From assembly GCF_028583425.1 (NCBI RefSeq), contig NC_072798.1, forward strand, positions 15,130,501 through 15,194,500: DNA of 64,000 nt. Reading direction: 5' to 3'. The translations under genes and the position numbers were made by a program. Below, piece by piece: positions 45,381 to 57,908 of this stretch. The notes under the pieces were generated by a model, which did no database searches, was not told the DNA's origin, and was given only the letters and a program-made list of their open reading frames with translations. Every line of letters starts with the position of its first letter. Positions within the stretch are counted from its first letter, which is position 1. This DNA is from Eublepharis macularius (lineage: Eukaryota > Chordata > Lepidosauria > Squamata > Eublepharidae).

Positions 45381-45454
45381 CAAGCAGTACTCACTGGTGT
45401 TGAGTATCAGCTTCTTTTGGTAGGTGGGTAGGAGGATGTCCCTGAATCCTGAGC

Positions 45455-45665
45455 AGTTCTGAATAGCCCAGGCTAGCCCAATCTTATCAGATCTCAGAAG
45501 CTAAAAAGGGTCAGTTCAGGTTAGTACTTGGATGGGAGACCTCCAAGAAAGTCCAGGGTTGTTATAAAGAGGCAGGCAATGGGAAAACTCCTCTGCTTCT
45601 CTCCGGCCTGGAAAACCTCATGGTGGGGTTGCCATAAGTTGGCTGTGACTTGTGGCATACCCCCC
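45455..45665 (+). repeat. 5S rRNA-derived SINE, well preserved
   Basis: TCAGATCTCAGAAGCTAAAA and GTTAGTACTTGGATGGGAGA are nearly 5S rRNA sequence; GGCAGGCAATGGGAAAACTC and GTTGGCTGTGACTTG form the tail. Confidence 0.9.
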
Positions 45666-46062
45666 TCCCTTTCCTCAAAAAGATCTGAAGGAGGAATTGG
45701 GGGGAATCAGGGCAACCTTATATATGAGTTCTGGCGCCGATTTATTTTTTTAAAAGCCCTCATTATTCTGCATCTGTGGATCAGAGTTTTAGCGACTGGT
45801 GACATCTTCATCAGAAATACCTATCCTGTGTTTTTATGACCGTATAAACAGACGTCAGCAGAGTGCAGCTGGATCCAACAGCCTTTTAACCATATTCCTA
45901 CAGTTTTATATTACCTGTGTGGGTTATAGCTGTAACCTCAAAAAAACTGAGGGGACGGCATTACTAATCAAAAGGTTCTTAACTGATTAAGCAGTTAATT
46001 AGGTAAATATAACAGCCCTAATATGGATGCATCAGGGGACCCCCCCCCCTTTTAAAGCCACA

Positions 46063-46131
46063 CCTTCCTTCCTTCCTTCCTTCCTTCCTTCCTTCCTTCC
46101 TTCCTTCCTTTCTTTCTTTCTTTCTTTCTTA
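46063..46131. repeat. (CTTC)n/(TTTC)n simple repeat
   Basis: About twelve CCTT units pass into TTTC units. Confidence 0.95.
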
Positions 46132-46794
46132 ATTTATTTACGGATGATTACTCAGCCCACCCTGATGCTGCTCCTTAACACTTTGGCCAAGAGTTACAAC
46201 ACCGCTCCCTCAGTTCCTGGCTCCACCCTCCACTGGGAGATTCCAAGTCAAGCCCTGCCCTTGCCTTGTGGACTGCGTTGCCTCTAGCGGCAGCTATATC
46301 CTATATATAGCTCTGTTGCCCTGGGGGTGCCTGGACCAGGCCCTGTATCCTTGTCAGGCCTGCACTGCCCTCTTTGCTTCTGCTTGTGTGGCCATCTTTG
46401 CTGCTGACATAGTCCTGCGCTGCCCTGATAGCTTCAGTCCCATCGGGCATTGCAGGAACTCCTCAGTTGAGCCATTTCCCTGGGCTCCTGCTGGCTTCTC
46501 CTGTCTCCTGGCCTAGTGAGTGGGTTCCCTGAGGGTTTGCTGAGTTGGTGAAAGTGGGAGGGGTCACTTGGGGGCAAGTGAGCCTTTGCCTGCTTGCTCC
46601 AAGTTGGGCCGGCTGTTCTGGACACTGTGATCTAGCATGATCATCTGACATTCTACTAACTATGGTTAGTTAAAATCCATCAAATCAGGGTTTGAAACCA
46701 TGGTTTGAAGTTGGTTTATTAACCATGGCTAGTCTTAACTGGGTGAGGTATGAACATCCTTGCTTCAGCTTGGTCTGTTCCCTGGTTATGGTTA

Positions 46795-46992
46795 CCAATT
46801 TCAAGGTGAGGCGCCTGCAGTTCCCTGGAATGGTGACTGATCTCCAGGCTACAGATATCCGTTCCTCTGGAAGAAATGACAGCTCCAGAAGGTGGACTCT
46901 AAGGCATCACACCTCCTTCCAAACTCTGCCCTCTCCTGGCACCACCTGTGAATCGCCAGGAATTACCCACGCTGGAGCTGGCAATTATCACC
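46795..46992. mobile_element. hAT-like MITE, old copy
   Basis: GACTGATCTCCAGGCTACAG, CCTCTGGAAGAAATGACAGC and GAGCTGGCAATTATC match the TAGGGTTGCCAAC family. Confidence 0.6.
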
Positions 46993-48049
46993 CCCTTTTA
47001 TCACCCCTTCCCATTCCACTACTGCAGCTGGTTGGTGCATCTCAGACAAAGGTCTCAAAGACCAGAATGAGACCCATAACCTAAACAGCTTGCCATCCAT
47101 TCAACTGGATCCACTACTCTGCTCAGAAAATGGATTTCAGAGCTTGCTTCTAGATGATGAATTCAGGCTTACCATTTGCCGTTCACCAATTGGAATCTAA
47201 CTTCCATTGCTTGGAAGATCCCAAGACAGCATCGTGGATCTCAAGTTTCTGAGGCATTTGTGGAGGTCTGCTTGGTAGCACGAAGCTATCAGAAGCAGTT
47301 TCGTGTCATTCTGAATGATTTATCTGAAAAGGTTAGCCTGTCTTCATCTTGTGGGAAAATGTATTTTAAAAAAATCAGCCAATGTGGATCATCAACATTT
47401 CCGATTCAAATTTCTTTTGGCAGGATGTCAGCAGCCTTAGCAATTCTGCGCGACTTTACTTTGATCTGGGAATATGACCTTATAGAAATTTCATCATTCT
47501 TCTTCTAGCTTTATGATTATTCTGGGGGTTTAAAACATTTATTCTTCTAAACTTTTTGGTTTAAATTTCTGGTCCCAGAATATTTATTTAAACTTGATTC
47601 ACCGTATCTCAAAGGCCTGAGGATGATAAAGGAGATTATAAGTTTAACTATCCCATTAAGTCTGTTGTCAAATTCACTGAACTCTAACTAGGAACAGACT
47701 ATATTAAAACTCCAACTCCTCTTCCACACAGACAGCTCCTAAGTTTTCAAGGATGGATTTTAACGGGATCTCATAGGTGAATTTTAGGGATGCTTCTGAA
47801 TTTCTTATCCAAATTTCTCCTTGGATTTTGTGATTTTGAGTGATCTTTTTTTCTGAATTCATGTAATAGGAGTTATCTATTTTTTCTTTTCTTTTTTTAA
47901 TTTCCAAATTTTGTACAAAGCACTGTTTGCCCTATTGGTTTCAGTTTTCACAGCATGCATTGCTAAAACACTACAAAAAAGCAGTTTTTGATGTCTTTGT
48001 ATGCCACCGCAAGAGTCTTTTTGTAGGATGCTGCACAGAAGTGTGTGTA
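46993..48049. other. Intergenic sequence without recognised features
   Basis: Open frames at 47176-47508 (plus) and 47704-47907 (minus) have no recognised motif. The AT-rich composition suggests old repeat remains, but no family was assigned. Confidence 0.35.
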
Positions 48050-48065
48050 CATATCTGTAAAATGC

Positions 48066-48378
48066 TGACTCTGCTAAGGGCAAACACCCTAGGAACCCAA
48101 TAAATCTTCAATTATTTTATATCAAAATATTTTGTTATTTGTGTCTTGCTCACCGTGTGAATACAAAAGATATACAATCATTCAAAATTCTTACAATACA
48201 TACATATATATAAATACACACATGATTGTATATCTTTTGTATTCACATGGTGAGCAAGACACAAATAACAAAATATTTTGATATAAAATAATTGAAGATT
48301 TATTGGGTTCCTAGGGTGTTTGCCCTTAGCGGAGTCAGTCTTTTTGGGACCCCTCGTTTCTCGGTGTTGTTTGCTTTG
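48066..48378 (-). mobile_element. Foldback insertion with 16-bp target duplication
   Basis: Inverted arms at about 48065-48180 and 48223-48338 (116 bp) differ at only two positions. Forty further bases to 48378 are present on the right only. CATATCTGTAAAATGC flanks both sides (48050-48065 and 48379-48394). The arms contain AATAAA. Confidence 0.85.
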
Positions 48379-48394
48379 CATATCTGTAAAATGC

Positions 48395-49768
48395 CACACC
48401 AAAGAATTATGATGATTAATATGTCCAATCATATCAAGATTGCTTTTTTTTGCAATGTTTTATAAATGTGCATGAGTACATCTCATGCACATTTAGTGCA
48501 TGAGTAGTGTGTGAAGAGGAAAAATATGTAAATTGATTCTTAATGTAAGACATGGAAACGTTGTTCCACATCCTTAGGTACAGAGATGCATTTTTAAAAG
48601 TTCTATACCTGGGAAAGAAAGCAGAGGAGAACTGATTGACAGAATCATTTAGCTGGTAGAAGGGTCTGGTAGAAACTTGGGTTTCCTTTTAAAGCTGGCC
48701 CCGGACAGTTACTCTGAGGTTTCAGTCATCAGCTGCAACCATCACCATTTCAGTTACATTCCACAATCTCATCTTGTTCCTTTTTTCCAGCACCATTCAA
48801 ACTCTATGAGATCACTTTGTCCTTTCTTCAGTAAGAAAATAATGTCAGTGAGATTTTTTTCTCTCTTCTTTTTCTTGCGCGGGGTGTTCTCTGTAAAATA
48901 GCACCTTGAACACTGAGGTTCAAAGGTCATATAGCAAGCTGATTTTTTTTTGAAACCACCCAAATATCCTGACACTATGTGGCCGGAGGTGACAATTTTC
49001 TCTCAAATTATCGGTCGTAGCGACCGTGGCCCATTAATCTTCTCTGCCGTTGAAGATTTCGTTGTTACATTAAAGAATCATCACCTCTTGGCAATGGAAT
49101 ACATGTCCCACATGTTCCAGGAATGTGTGAAGTTTTAGCGCACCTCAGAAAGGATGAGATGCATTAAGTCTTCCAATTAAGTGTCTTAAGAAAAATCTCA
49201 TTAATGAGTAATGGGTTATGTTATGGGATGAGTGGATGCATAATGCGCGAGTGAGCGGACAGTTTTCTTGCATGACTGTGAAGTTCCCTGCATCACAAAT
49301 TGTATAAATGCTGATAACAAGGAACGGTATAAAACAATAGAAGCATGATGCTGTAAGCAATTTTCAATTCAGTCATAATTTGTCTTGATTCTTGGCCTAT
49401 GGCTGTTATTTATAGCTCCAAAGTACTTCATTGGGATAGGTCTGGATAGATATGAGTGTATTTGCAATGGCACATATGCTCAAAAGAGCTGTGACATCAT
49501 TGTTCAACAGGAACATTCTGTCTTTCAAGAGATGCATTTGTCAGAGAATTATGGTCTCGTCAGTGATCTGAGATCAGCTTTGGATTCACGTCTTCCGGTT
49601 TCAAAAGTTAGGCTTGAAATAAGGCCTTTGACAACATCCCAGTTATGGAATACCCTTCCCAGACTTGCTCATAAACTTCATTCTTTTAACACCAAGTTAA
49701 AATATTCTTCCAACCTTTTAAGGGATATCTCATGCTGTGTGTTAAACTGTTTATGTTGTTGAGATTTT
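48395..49768. other. Intergenic sequence without recognised features
   Basis: A 125-codon open frame at 49385-49762 has no recognised domain. No RNA gene or repeat family was identified. Confidence 0.35.
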
Positions 49769-50057
49769 GGCCGTTTCCGTGTGTCCTTAAAGGGACGGCC
49801 CACTCACCAAACGCTGTCAACTTTTCTCCTTGACTCCAGACATCTTTGTTTTCAAAACGGTTGCAAGCTCTTTGGCTTCCATTCTTTCGGCACCTTTTCT
49901 GGGACCACGGAAAAGTGCAGTCCCAGAAAAGGTGCCTAAAAAAACGGAAGCCAAAGAGCCTGCAACCGTTTTGAAAACAGAGATGTCTGGAGTCAAGGGG
50001 AAAAACTGGCAGTGTTCGGTGTGTGGGCCATCCCTTTAGGGACATGAGGAAATGGCC
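49769..50057. mobile_element. Long-TIR foldback MITE
   Basis: Arms of about 130 bp begin GGCCGTTTCCGTGTGTCC and GGCCATTTCCTCATGTCC (inverted) and run to a 16-nt centre (ACCACGGAAAAGTGCA region). Both termini are present. Flanks are TTTT and TTTA, so any duplication is short. Superfamily is not resolved. Confidence 0.8.
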
Positions 50058-50632
50058 TTTATGATTCCTAGCTGCTTCTGTTTTAGGGTTACTCATAGGG
50101 GGGTGGCTTGTAGGCTCATTATGGGGGTCCAGCAAATTAGAAGTGATTGTAGAACTCTCCTCCAAAGAAGATTCTTTCCCCCAAGAGTTCTCAAGTATCA
50201 TTTATAATTTGTTAGGTCCAAAAAACTGACGAATGGCAAGATTCACTGTTCTTTGTAGGTGCCCATAGAGGATGTCGACTGAGAGTTGGTGCAGAACTGA
50301 ATGAGAGTTCAATTGTGTTTTGGTTTTGTCCATAAAGAGCTGCAATAGTAAATGGTTTGGGGACTCAAAGAATTAGTTTCTCCTATCCTTTGTGGAACAA
50401 ACCAGTCCCTTATATACATCATTCCCTCTCTTGGCAAAATTCATTGTTTATTATGAAGTCAGCAAAAAGGCCCACTGATTAAAAGAGGATTTCTTGAGAA
50501 ACTTTCTAGACATGCAAGAGAATGATGGTGATTTTTTTAAAGTGACACATATATCTTTTTGGTTTGATGAGGACTGAGTATGCTGATTTCTCTGCAGAGA
50601 GCAGTTACATTTTAGTTAAAAGGGAGGCCAAG

Positions 50633-50850
50633 AAGGTTTCCAACCTCCAGGTGGTGTCTGGAGATCTTCTGGAATTACAACTGATCTCCAGGCCATAGAG
50701 ATGAGTTCCCCTGGAGAAAATGGCTACTTTTGAGGGTGGACTTATGGTATTATTCCCAGCTAAGGACTCTCCTCTCCCAAACCCTGCCATGCCCAAGATC
50801 CACTTCCAAAATTTCCAGGAATTTCCCAACCTGGAGCTGGCAACCCTAGA
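50633..50850 (+). mobile_element. hAT-like MITE (TAGGGTTGCCAAC family)
   Basis: AAGGTTTCCAACCTCCAGGT, ACTGATCTCCAGGCCATAGA, CCCCTGGAGAAAATGGCTAC and GAGCTGGCAACCCTA. Confidence 0.85.
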
Positions 50851-51507
50851 GGACAATGAGGGAGATGAGAAAATTGGCTAATTTACGTTGCTGTGAATTT
50901 AAGCATTGATACCCATTGTGAAGCCTATGGTGCCATGGTGCCTAATATGTTTCCAAAGCAAAGAGCCATTCCTGGTTCTTCTGCACTTCTTTGGAGCAGC
51001 AGTTGCACCAGAAGATTCCAGAAGCATCACCTTTTGGCATGCAGGGAGCACCCATTCAAAAATAACTGCTTCCATCCTAAGGAGAGACTTGGATTGGAAC
51101 TTCCCAGAATTTTGTGATTGCTCCATGGCAGCCATTTTGTGATTGTTCCCACCACCCATGGCATCCATGACATTTTGTCATGGTACCCACTAACAGTGCA
51201 CACAGACCCAGCAAGGTTGGGGACCCCTACCTGATAGTATCCTGAAGGGGCAATTTGGGTAGGAAGAGGAGAATTTCCAATTGTCCCTTCATTATTCCTT
51301 ACATGCCTCAGCTTCTTCCTTCCAATAGCAAGCTTCATAGGTGAGTGCCAGTCACAAAGGTAGCAAAAGGAGCCCATCTTTGGACAAGACTGGGGTCACT
51401 GAATAACTGAGAGATGCCAAAAAAATTAGTTAAGAAGTTTAAAAAAGAAGACCCTCCCCTCAAAAAAACCAGGTTGATTAGCACTAAGCTTGCATAGGGC
51501 TGCCAAG

Positions 51508-51851
51508 TAATGATGGGCACAAACGGGAAAAAATGAAACTTTCACAAACCTGCCCTGGTTTGCAAACCGGTTCATTTGGTTCGTGAAAACGTCACATCCA
51601 AGTCAACAAATCGTCATTTCCAGGTCAGCAGAAGGTCACTTCTGGACCAGCAGAAGGCCAGTTCCGGGTCAACAGAAGGTCTGCAGGAAGTCCATCCCCT
51701 GTTACCTAGGAAACTGATTGATCAGCACTGGGCTGTCTGCAGTGATGAACCAAAAAACGAACCAAATGAACCGGCCTAAAATTTGTGGTGGTTCATGAGA
51801 AATGGGCTCTGACAAACCACTGGTTCGTATTTCAGTTCGTGCCCTTATCTA
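51508..51851. mobile_element. hAT-type element, TAGAGATGGGCACAAAC family
   Basis: Ends TAATGATGGGCACAAAC and (inverted) TAGATAAGGGCACGAAC with 7/8 duplication CTGCCAAG / CTGCCAAA. Interior (GGTTCATTTGGTTCGTGAAA, GGTCTGCAGGAAGTCCATCC) matches the reversed copy at 63165. Confidence 0.85.
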
Positions 51852-53354
51852 CTGCCAAACCTTCTGTTATTGCATGGCCTATCATCACTAGAAGCAGTAG
51901 TGGGAGAGGAAAAAAAACAGACAACAGTGTCTGTGTTGTTACATCACTTCTAGGGAAAACTTGGAAGTTATGTAGGGTAGCCCTAGGAATCGCTGAAGAC
52001 TCTAGGGCTTTACCATAGACTTTCTAATGATTCCTAGAGTTACCTTATGTCAGTTTCTTCTGAAAGTGATTTCGGGATGCAGCCGATGTCACCACGGTTG
52101 CCAAGTCCCCTCAATATAAAACTGGGGTGCTGGGGCGCAACAGGTACTTACTTACCTGTGCATATGTACAAAGCATGCATGCGTGCCCATGGCAGCAGCT
52201 GATTATGCCATTTCTAGCATGACCCATTGCTTCTGGATTTTTACTGAATTGGCCCTGGTGTGATCCATCACTTCCAAGTCATGCTGGAAATGGTGTAATT
52301 GGCTGGGGACATGTCCTGCCCTGCCTCCCCCCATTTCCCCTTGGTTTTCCCTTGCTGGCCAAGTGAGTGGCAGCAGGGGCAGAGACTGGGGTGGGGTAAC
52401 CCCTTTCCCCAGTGAGGGGGGGTCAGCACCCTGGTCATGTACCCCCATGTTCCCACTCCAAACCCAGGAGACATTTAGTCTGAGGGAAATTTTCCAGTCA
52501 CTGATTCCCCACCAGTTTGAGAGAAAAAACAGCCTCACTTCTAAGTCTTGTATGTCCTAGCTTCTGCTTCAAAAATTGAGAAAACAAAAGAGATGAGAAA
52601 AGAAAATTATAGCTCTTATTTTCCCTCATCAAAACCCACCAAATTCAAACTTTGCCTGAAGATGATGTGAATGAAGAGCTACAGCTATGCCTCCAACGGT
52701 AAGAGCTCAGCTCGTCTGACGAAATTGTCTGTTGAGTGCCACTGCAAGAATAAGGAGGGAATGTTTTAGGAAACCACGTAAAAGATATAATATCTGTCAA
52801 ACTAGTTTTCTTTTCCCTCCTCTTCCAATGATGGAAATGTAGGGGGGCGGAGAAGAGAGTACCAGGCACATAACATGTTTCAGCTTGACAAGAAGCTGAT
52901 TTCTTGTTTTAGTAATCCAGAAGTGTGTGTTAGTCAGAGCTACCCAATCTTGCTACCCCTTAGGCAATGAAGGCACCGCAGAAATAAATCTAATGGATTG
53001 GAGGCAGTGAAACATTTATGGGCATTTTTTGATCTAACAGGATTCTCCTGCTGACGTTGAATGTAAGTGGGGACTGAAGTGACTCAATGGAATATTGTAA
53101 AATGTGAAAAAGCTTATTTTCTTCTACCTCAGTATGAGGTTGGAATGACACAGGGTTGGAAGGAAGAGGTTGCACCTTAGGGATGGGGTGCTTCAATTGC
53201 TTGTTCCTTCCCCTAGAGGAAACACGATTATTCAAATCGTAAAGTTTCCTACTTCTTCCATTGTCCTCAAACTGCATTCCGTGCTGCCTTTTAATAAAAA
53301 TAGTTCCAGGCACTGGTTAATCTGTAAGTCTTAGTTATTTACTTAATTACTTAC
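51852..53354. other. Intergenic sequence without recognised features
   Basis: No coding exon was seen. A weak inverted pair (CCATTTCTAGCATGACC near 52209 and its complement near 52290) is the only structure noted. Confidence 0.35.
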
Positions 53355-53500
53355 TTCTTTACTAGCTTTACTTCATTAATATCCTGCCTTTCTCCCCAAT
53401 GGGGAACCAAAGTGGCTTGCAATGTTCTCCTCCCTCTATTTTATCATCATAACAACCTTGTGAGGTAGGTTAAGCTGAGAGTGTTTTTCTCCCTCAAAGG
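53355..53500 (-). repeat. SINE type 1 3' part
   Basis: TATCCTGCCTTTCTCCCCAA, TTTTATCATCATAACAACCT and GTGAGGTAGGTTAAGCTGAG. Confidence 0.7.
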
Positions 53501-53670
53501 GACCAGCTTATAATGGCCTCCTCAGTTGATCCTGGGGAGGGCAGGGTTTGGGGAAGGATCTAATGCCATGAAATCCATCCTTCAAAACAGCCATTTTCTC
53601 CATGGGAACTGATCTCTGTAATATGGAGATCAGATGTAATTAGAGGAGATCGGCAGCCTCACACGCCTTA
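53501..53670 (-). mobile_element. hAT-like MITE, partial
   Basis: CCATTTTCTCCATGGGAACT and GATCTCTGTAATATGGAGAT match the TAGGGTTGCCAAC family; both termini are decayed. Confidence 0.55.
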
Positions 53671-54282
53671 AAACTGAGTTTAAAATCACCGTGAGCTTCA
53701 AACATGGAACTTCTAATGTACATCTGGCTTACACAATCTGTGGCTGACCCATGAATGAACCCAGGGCAGTGTATCTTGTCAGGTGTGAGTTGTGAGTTTT
53801 TCTCAGTTCTGGTGTACCCGATTTGGATCCCAATCGTAGTCAGCCTTCCCTTCCCCAATGCCATTTTCCCAACCAAAAATGGTCAGGGTGGGGTGCTATT
53901 TGGCTCACTGAGGAAACTTGTGTGTCTCCGAAATGAGCATGTGTTTCTCCAAAATAACACCCTCTGGGAACATTTCAGGTTGGTAAAATGGTGTAGGGGA
54001 AGAGGTTGAATCCTTCTCATGCATACCATGTTCACAATTGGAATTGGGTTTAGGAACAAACAGACCAAAGTAGAAGAAAACTCTGAAGTTGGTGATAGAA
54101 TGATGATCAGGAGATGGAGGGAGCAATCCTAACTTGGTCTACTCAGAAGTAAGTTCTGTGTTATTCTGTGTTATTTGTCAATGAGCCTTACTTGTGGGAA
54201 AATGTCCTTAGGATAGCAGCCAAAATAGTGTGGAAGCTTTAAAAAAAAACACCTCAGTTTTAGACCCAGTTGTGGACAGGGG

Positions 54283-54477
54283 CATAGACTTTCCAATTTC
54301 CCGGGCGGGGGCTGGGGCCGCGCCGGTTCTTAAAAGAACCAGGGTCCAGTGACATCATAGGGAGGAGCCAATGACACCACAGGGAGGGGCTTCCATTGCC
54401 ACCATCTATGGAGGCGGGGCCATGGAGGATTTAGGGAGGGGCTCCCCACAAATTTAGGGGGACCCAGGCACTCATGA
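54283..54477. repeat. GC-rich DNA-transposon-like fragment
   Basis: CAGGGGCATAGACTTTCC followed by GGGGCTGGGG and GGAGGGGC blocks resembles families with CAGGGGCGTAG ends. A matching far end may be near 54982-55000 (GTTTACACCTATG). Confidence 0.35.
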
Positions 54478-54700
54478 TCATTACCTGCTTGAAAATCAAA
54501 AAAGGATTGGAAAACATTTTCATAAAAATTTTCTCTTGTATTGTTTGGCGCATATATTGTTGCTAGTGTGTAAATCTTGCCTTCCAGAAGCCTGATTTTC
54601 AGAATCATATATCTTCCATCAGAGTCTTTTAATTCTTCTGTAGCATTTATTTGTAAATTGTTTATATAAACTGCAACTCCTTTTTAAAATTATAAATTCT
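54478..54700 (-). mobile_element. L1-type LINE endonuclease fragment
   Basis: The minus strand encodes KGVAVYINN, then GRYMILKIRLLEGKIYTLAT and IYAPNNTRENFYENVFQSFF, an APE-type endonuclease segment of L1 ORF2 around the conserved YAPN motif. It is the only L1 piece recognised in the window. Confidence 0.75.
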
Positions 54701-54844
54701 TAATAAACACAGAAATACATAAGAGCAAAAAACAGGAACAAAGCTCCAAAGAATCATGGAAGTTGTAATATAAATAGGAGGGGTGGACAGTCCTGTGCTT
54801 CATCTGCCATTATAACTGAGTCCCTCATATGAGTTTGTCATTGA

Positions 54845-54985
54845 TTGCCACCCCGGCCAAATTCAAGAGGGCTTGAGCCCCTCAGCCCCCATGTAGTTCA
54901 CCAGTTGCCTGGGGGGTTCAGCCCCCCCTGGCCAAATCTGGGGGGGCTCGAGCCCCTCAGCCCCCCTGTAGTTTACACCTATGGT
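54845..54985. repeat. Two tandem copies of a roughly 70-bp GC-rich unit
   Basis: GGCCAAATTCAAGAGGGCTT and GGCCAAATCTGGGGGGGCTC each lead into GAGCCCCTCAGCCCCC and TGTAGTT. Confidence 0.7.
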
Positions 54986-55604
54986 TGTGGAAGTGAGTTG
55001 AGTATATGAAGTAGCTTAAGGTGGTAAAATTAGATCACTTTAATCACAATATATTAAATACAAACGAATGAGAGTCAAGGGGATGTGGAGTGATTTTGTC
55101 AGGCTATGGGTGACAGGATATGGTAGACACGTCTCTGTACTATTGCAACAAGAAGTCCAAGCTCTTGGTTAAATGGTTTTATTCAGAAATCCAATCATTT
55201 CCATAGATATGCCCATAGAATTACTCAGAGGCAAGAAGGCATCTAAGCAGTACATACTTCCTTGATAGGAATAGAAACTTGAAGAAAGTACATCTTTAAA
55301 TAGACATTTTCCCCCTCCCACCTAGACCACAGGTTTGCACAGGAAAGGGTCCTGGGAATTTCTTCTAGGGTTTCTACATCAGCCTAGACAGGACAAAAGG
55401 CATAAGAGTAAACTGTAACATTTCAGACAGCGCAAGGTCACTTCTGTGAGCTTCAAAGGAAAGAGATAAGACAGCTGTGTTCTCAGGCTGCTTGAGAAAA
55501 GAAAGTGATGGTTAGGGCATTTGCACAATGATATTAAGGCACAGTATTAGCAATGGTTCACCACACAGAACAATGACATGGATGTAGGGGTACAGACATG
55601 ACAG

Positions 55605-55790
55605 ATATGGTATAGCCTGATCTTGGCAGATGTCAGAAGCTAAGCAAGGTCAGTTCTGGGATGAGGAAGACCAAGGAAGGCTCAGAAGAGGAAGGCAGTG
55701 GCAAACCACCTCTTCTTCTCACTTACCTTGAAAGCTCCTTATGGTGTCACCATAAGTCAGTTATGAATTGTCAGCACACATAGGCATAAT
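55605..55790 (+). repeat. 5S rRNA-derived SINE
   Basis: CAGATGTCAGAAGCTAAGCA, GGCAGTGGCAAACCACCTCT and GTCACCATAAGTCAGTTATG. Confidence 0.85.
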
Positions 55791-56619
55791 GAGAGTTGAA
55801 AACTCATGAGCGTGCTTGTACGTTTTGGACTGACTAAGCATCTTTTTCATAATGGACAATTTGAAAGGCCTTTTAATTACCAGCATTAATAAAGAAATGA
55901 AAGGGAATGTTGATCAGAATGTACAGTAATTCAAGAATGACTCTTTTACAGTATGGCACTAGGAATATTAACAAACGATGAATTAGAGACGTGAAGGTAT
56001 TTGGATTAAACAGGGATAGGTCTGTGGAGTGTACGTTAGTGGTTTTAGCACAATTTTTTTCCTTTTCACAGACATTAAAATGTTTCCTGAAAAGGAAATT
56101 GAGTTCTTATCTGTAATTTGAGAATTTAAACAGAAACTGATAATATAAAATAATTTACCATTGTCCCATGATAGTGACACAAACCTACCTGTATGATTAG
56201 AATAATTTCCATATATTCTATTGTTAGAGAACTGTTAGCATTACAAAAGGAGAACAAAGTTGTGTGATTAGCATTTTAAATGAGTTATCTTTCTCTGAAA
56301 TTTGATTTAGCCTTTGTTGGCTTTTTGGATTAATTGTATCTAACAACTTTTGAGAAGATCTGCTTTCTGATTTGATGGAAGTAGGAATTAAATTGTGAAT
56401 TCTCAGGTTCAGAAGAAGCAGAACTTTTTTCAATTTAGTGTTTAAGGACATCAGCCATTTGCACTCAAGGAAATATTTTCAGCTTAATTGGCTAAAATAT
56501 CGCTGGTGACAATCTGTACTGAAGATGCCTTAGTTGTGAAAGAGTTTATCTATGACCTCTCCCTAGCCCACATACTGATATGACCAGCTTGAACAGACAT
56601 ATGCATCTAGCACATTGTT
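55791..56619. other. AT-rich intergenic sequence, nothing recognised
   Basis: No exon, RNA gene or clear repeat was recognised. Confidence 0.4.
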
Positions 56620-56700
56620 ATTTTGCTGTTCCCCCAAAGAGCTCAGGATAGCATATGTGATTCTTCTCCATTTTGCCCTCACAACAACCTGTGAGGTAAG
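56620..56700 (-). repeat. SINE type 1, first half of a split copy
   Basis: CCCCCAAAGAGCTCAGGATA and CTCACAACAACCTGTGAGGT end abruptly at about 56700. The other half resumes at 57595-57690 (GAGTGACTGGCTCAATATCA, GAGGATTTGAACG). Confidence 0.7.
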
Positions 56701-57594
56701 GCTGTTAGCAGTCAGACCCCCTCTTCATGCTGAGAAGGTAGTTCATTGATGTAATATCATAAACCCCTTCCTCCTGCGCCAGAAGTCCAAGGCACTGCCA
56801 GGCTCAAGGCATGCTAACTGGACTGAAGCCTGGAAAACTACCAGAACATGAGTCAGAGGTGGTTGACTGACTCCCCCTCCACACCCCGGAGAGACGCAGG
56901 CATAACAAGGCTTCCCAAGAAAAGCCCTGTCTAATCTTGTCAACACCCTGCTGTACTTCCCTCTCATCCATCTATCCTAATCAAAGCTGTTCAGCAAACC
57001 TGGTAGCTTTCCCATCCGGTACTTACCAGATCATCAATAAATATTTTCTTCTATAATCTACCTCAGATAGGAACCATCAAACCTCTCCCAACTCTTTCGT
57101 CCATCTCCAGAGACAGCCATTACGTCATTGTTTTGGGGCAAAGATGTCAGTCAGTTTTGCGCCAGGGAACATTTTGCCCTATAATTGGACTTCCCAGCCA
57201 TGTGCTCTGTGTGTGTGTTTGGGACCCACCATACAAACACACACCAAAATTTGTTTGAGCTTCTTCTCTTCTCCGTGAAACACTGGTTGTTTTGCTGCTG
57301 TCTTCATGGACCTCTATCTTCAAGACTGGTAACTATCACCTTCCTTGAAACTGCTTTCTCCTATTTTCCTCCCTGGTTTTCTTAGTCTTGTGTGCTGTGT
57401 GTATTTGTGTTCTTGCCCTTTTTGTTTCTCTGTAATAAAAAACTCTTTCCTGTTGAACATCTGCCTATTTATTTGAGAGTTCTCTAAGGGAATAATCCTA
57501 GTATACATAGGTGGAGAATCCCAGTTACCCCCTCTCGCTGCCTCCTTAATGCTAATTCCCTCAACCAATTAAGAAGACCTCCTATTTGGGTAAA
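56701..57594. mobile_element. 894-bp insertion into a SINE, possible solo LTR
   Basis: The sequence between the two SINE halves is not found elsewhere in the window. GGTAAG and GGTAAA at its borders could be a short target duplication, and it contains CTGTAATAAAAAACTC, a poly(A)-signal context of the kind seen in LTRs. No coding part accompanies it. The class is uncertain; if an LTR, it is an old solo remnant. Confidence 0.35.
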
Positions 57595-57908
57595 AGAGTG
57601 ACTGGCTCAATATCAGCTTGTGAGCTTCATGGCAGAGTGAGGATTTGAACGTTGGTCTTTCCAGTTCTGGTCCACTGCAACCCACTATCTCTCAGTGAGA
57701 GTTCCTGAGACTGTAGCATTTCACACTGCAGGCCAGGACGTATGTGTTTGTTCCACCACCTCAAAAATACTCCTACAGAGCAGTCCTAAGCAGAGTTACT
57801 CCACTGAAATCAAACCATTGAAATCAATGAGCCTAGATTGGAGCAACTCTGCTTAGGATTGCAGTGCTAACGACAGAAAATCAACATGTCTGGCAGAAGA
57901 GTTAAGCT

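Noticed and set aside
47890-48460. CRISPR-like or tandem array suspected from repeated 16-mers
   Set aside because: The repeated CATATCTGTAAAATGC is a target-site duplication around a foldback insertion, with only two copies.
49385-49762. 125-codon open frame with hydrophobic start
   Set aside because: No recognisable domain, no splice context and AT-rich intergenic setting.
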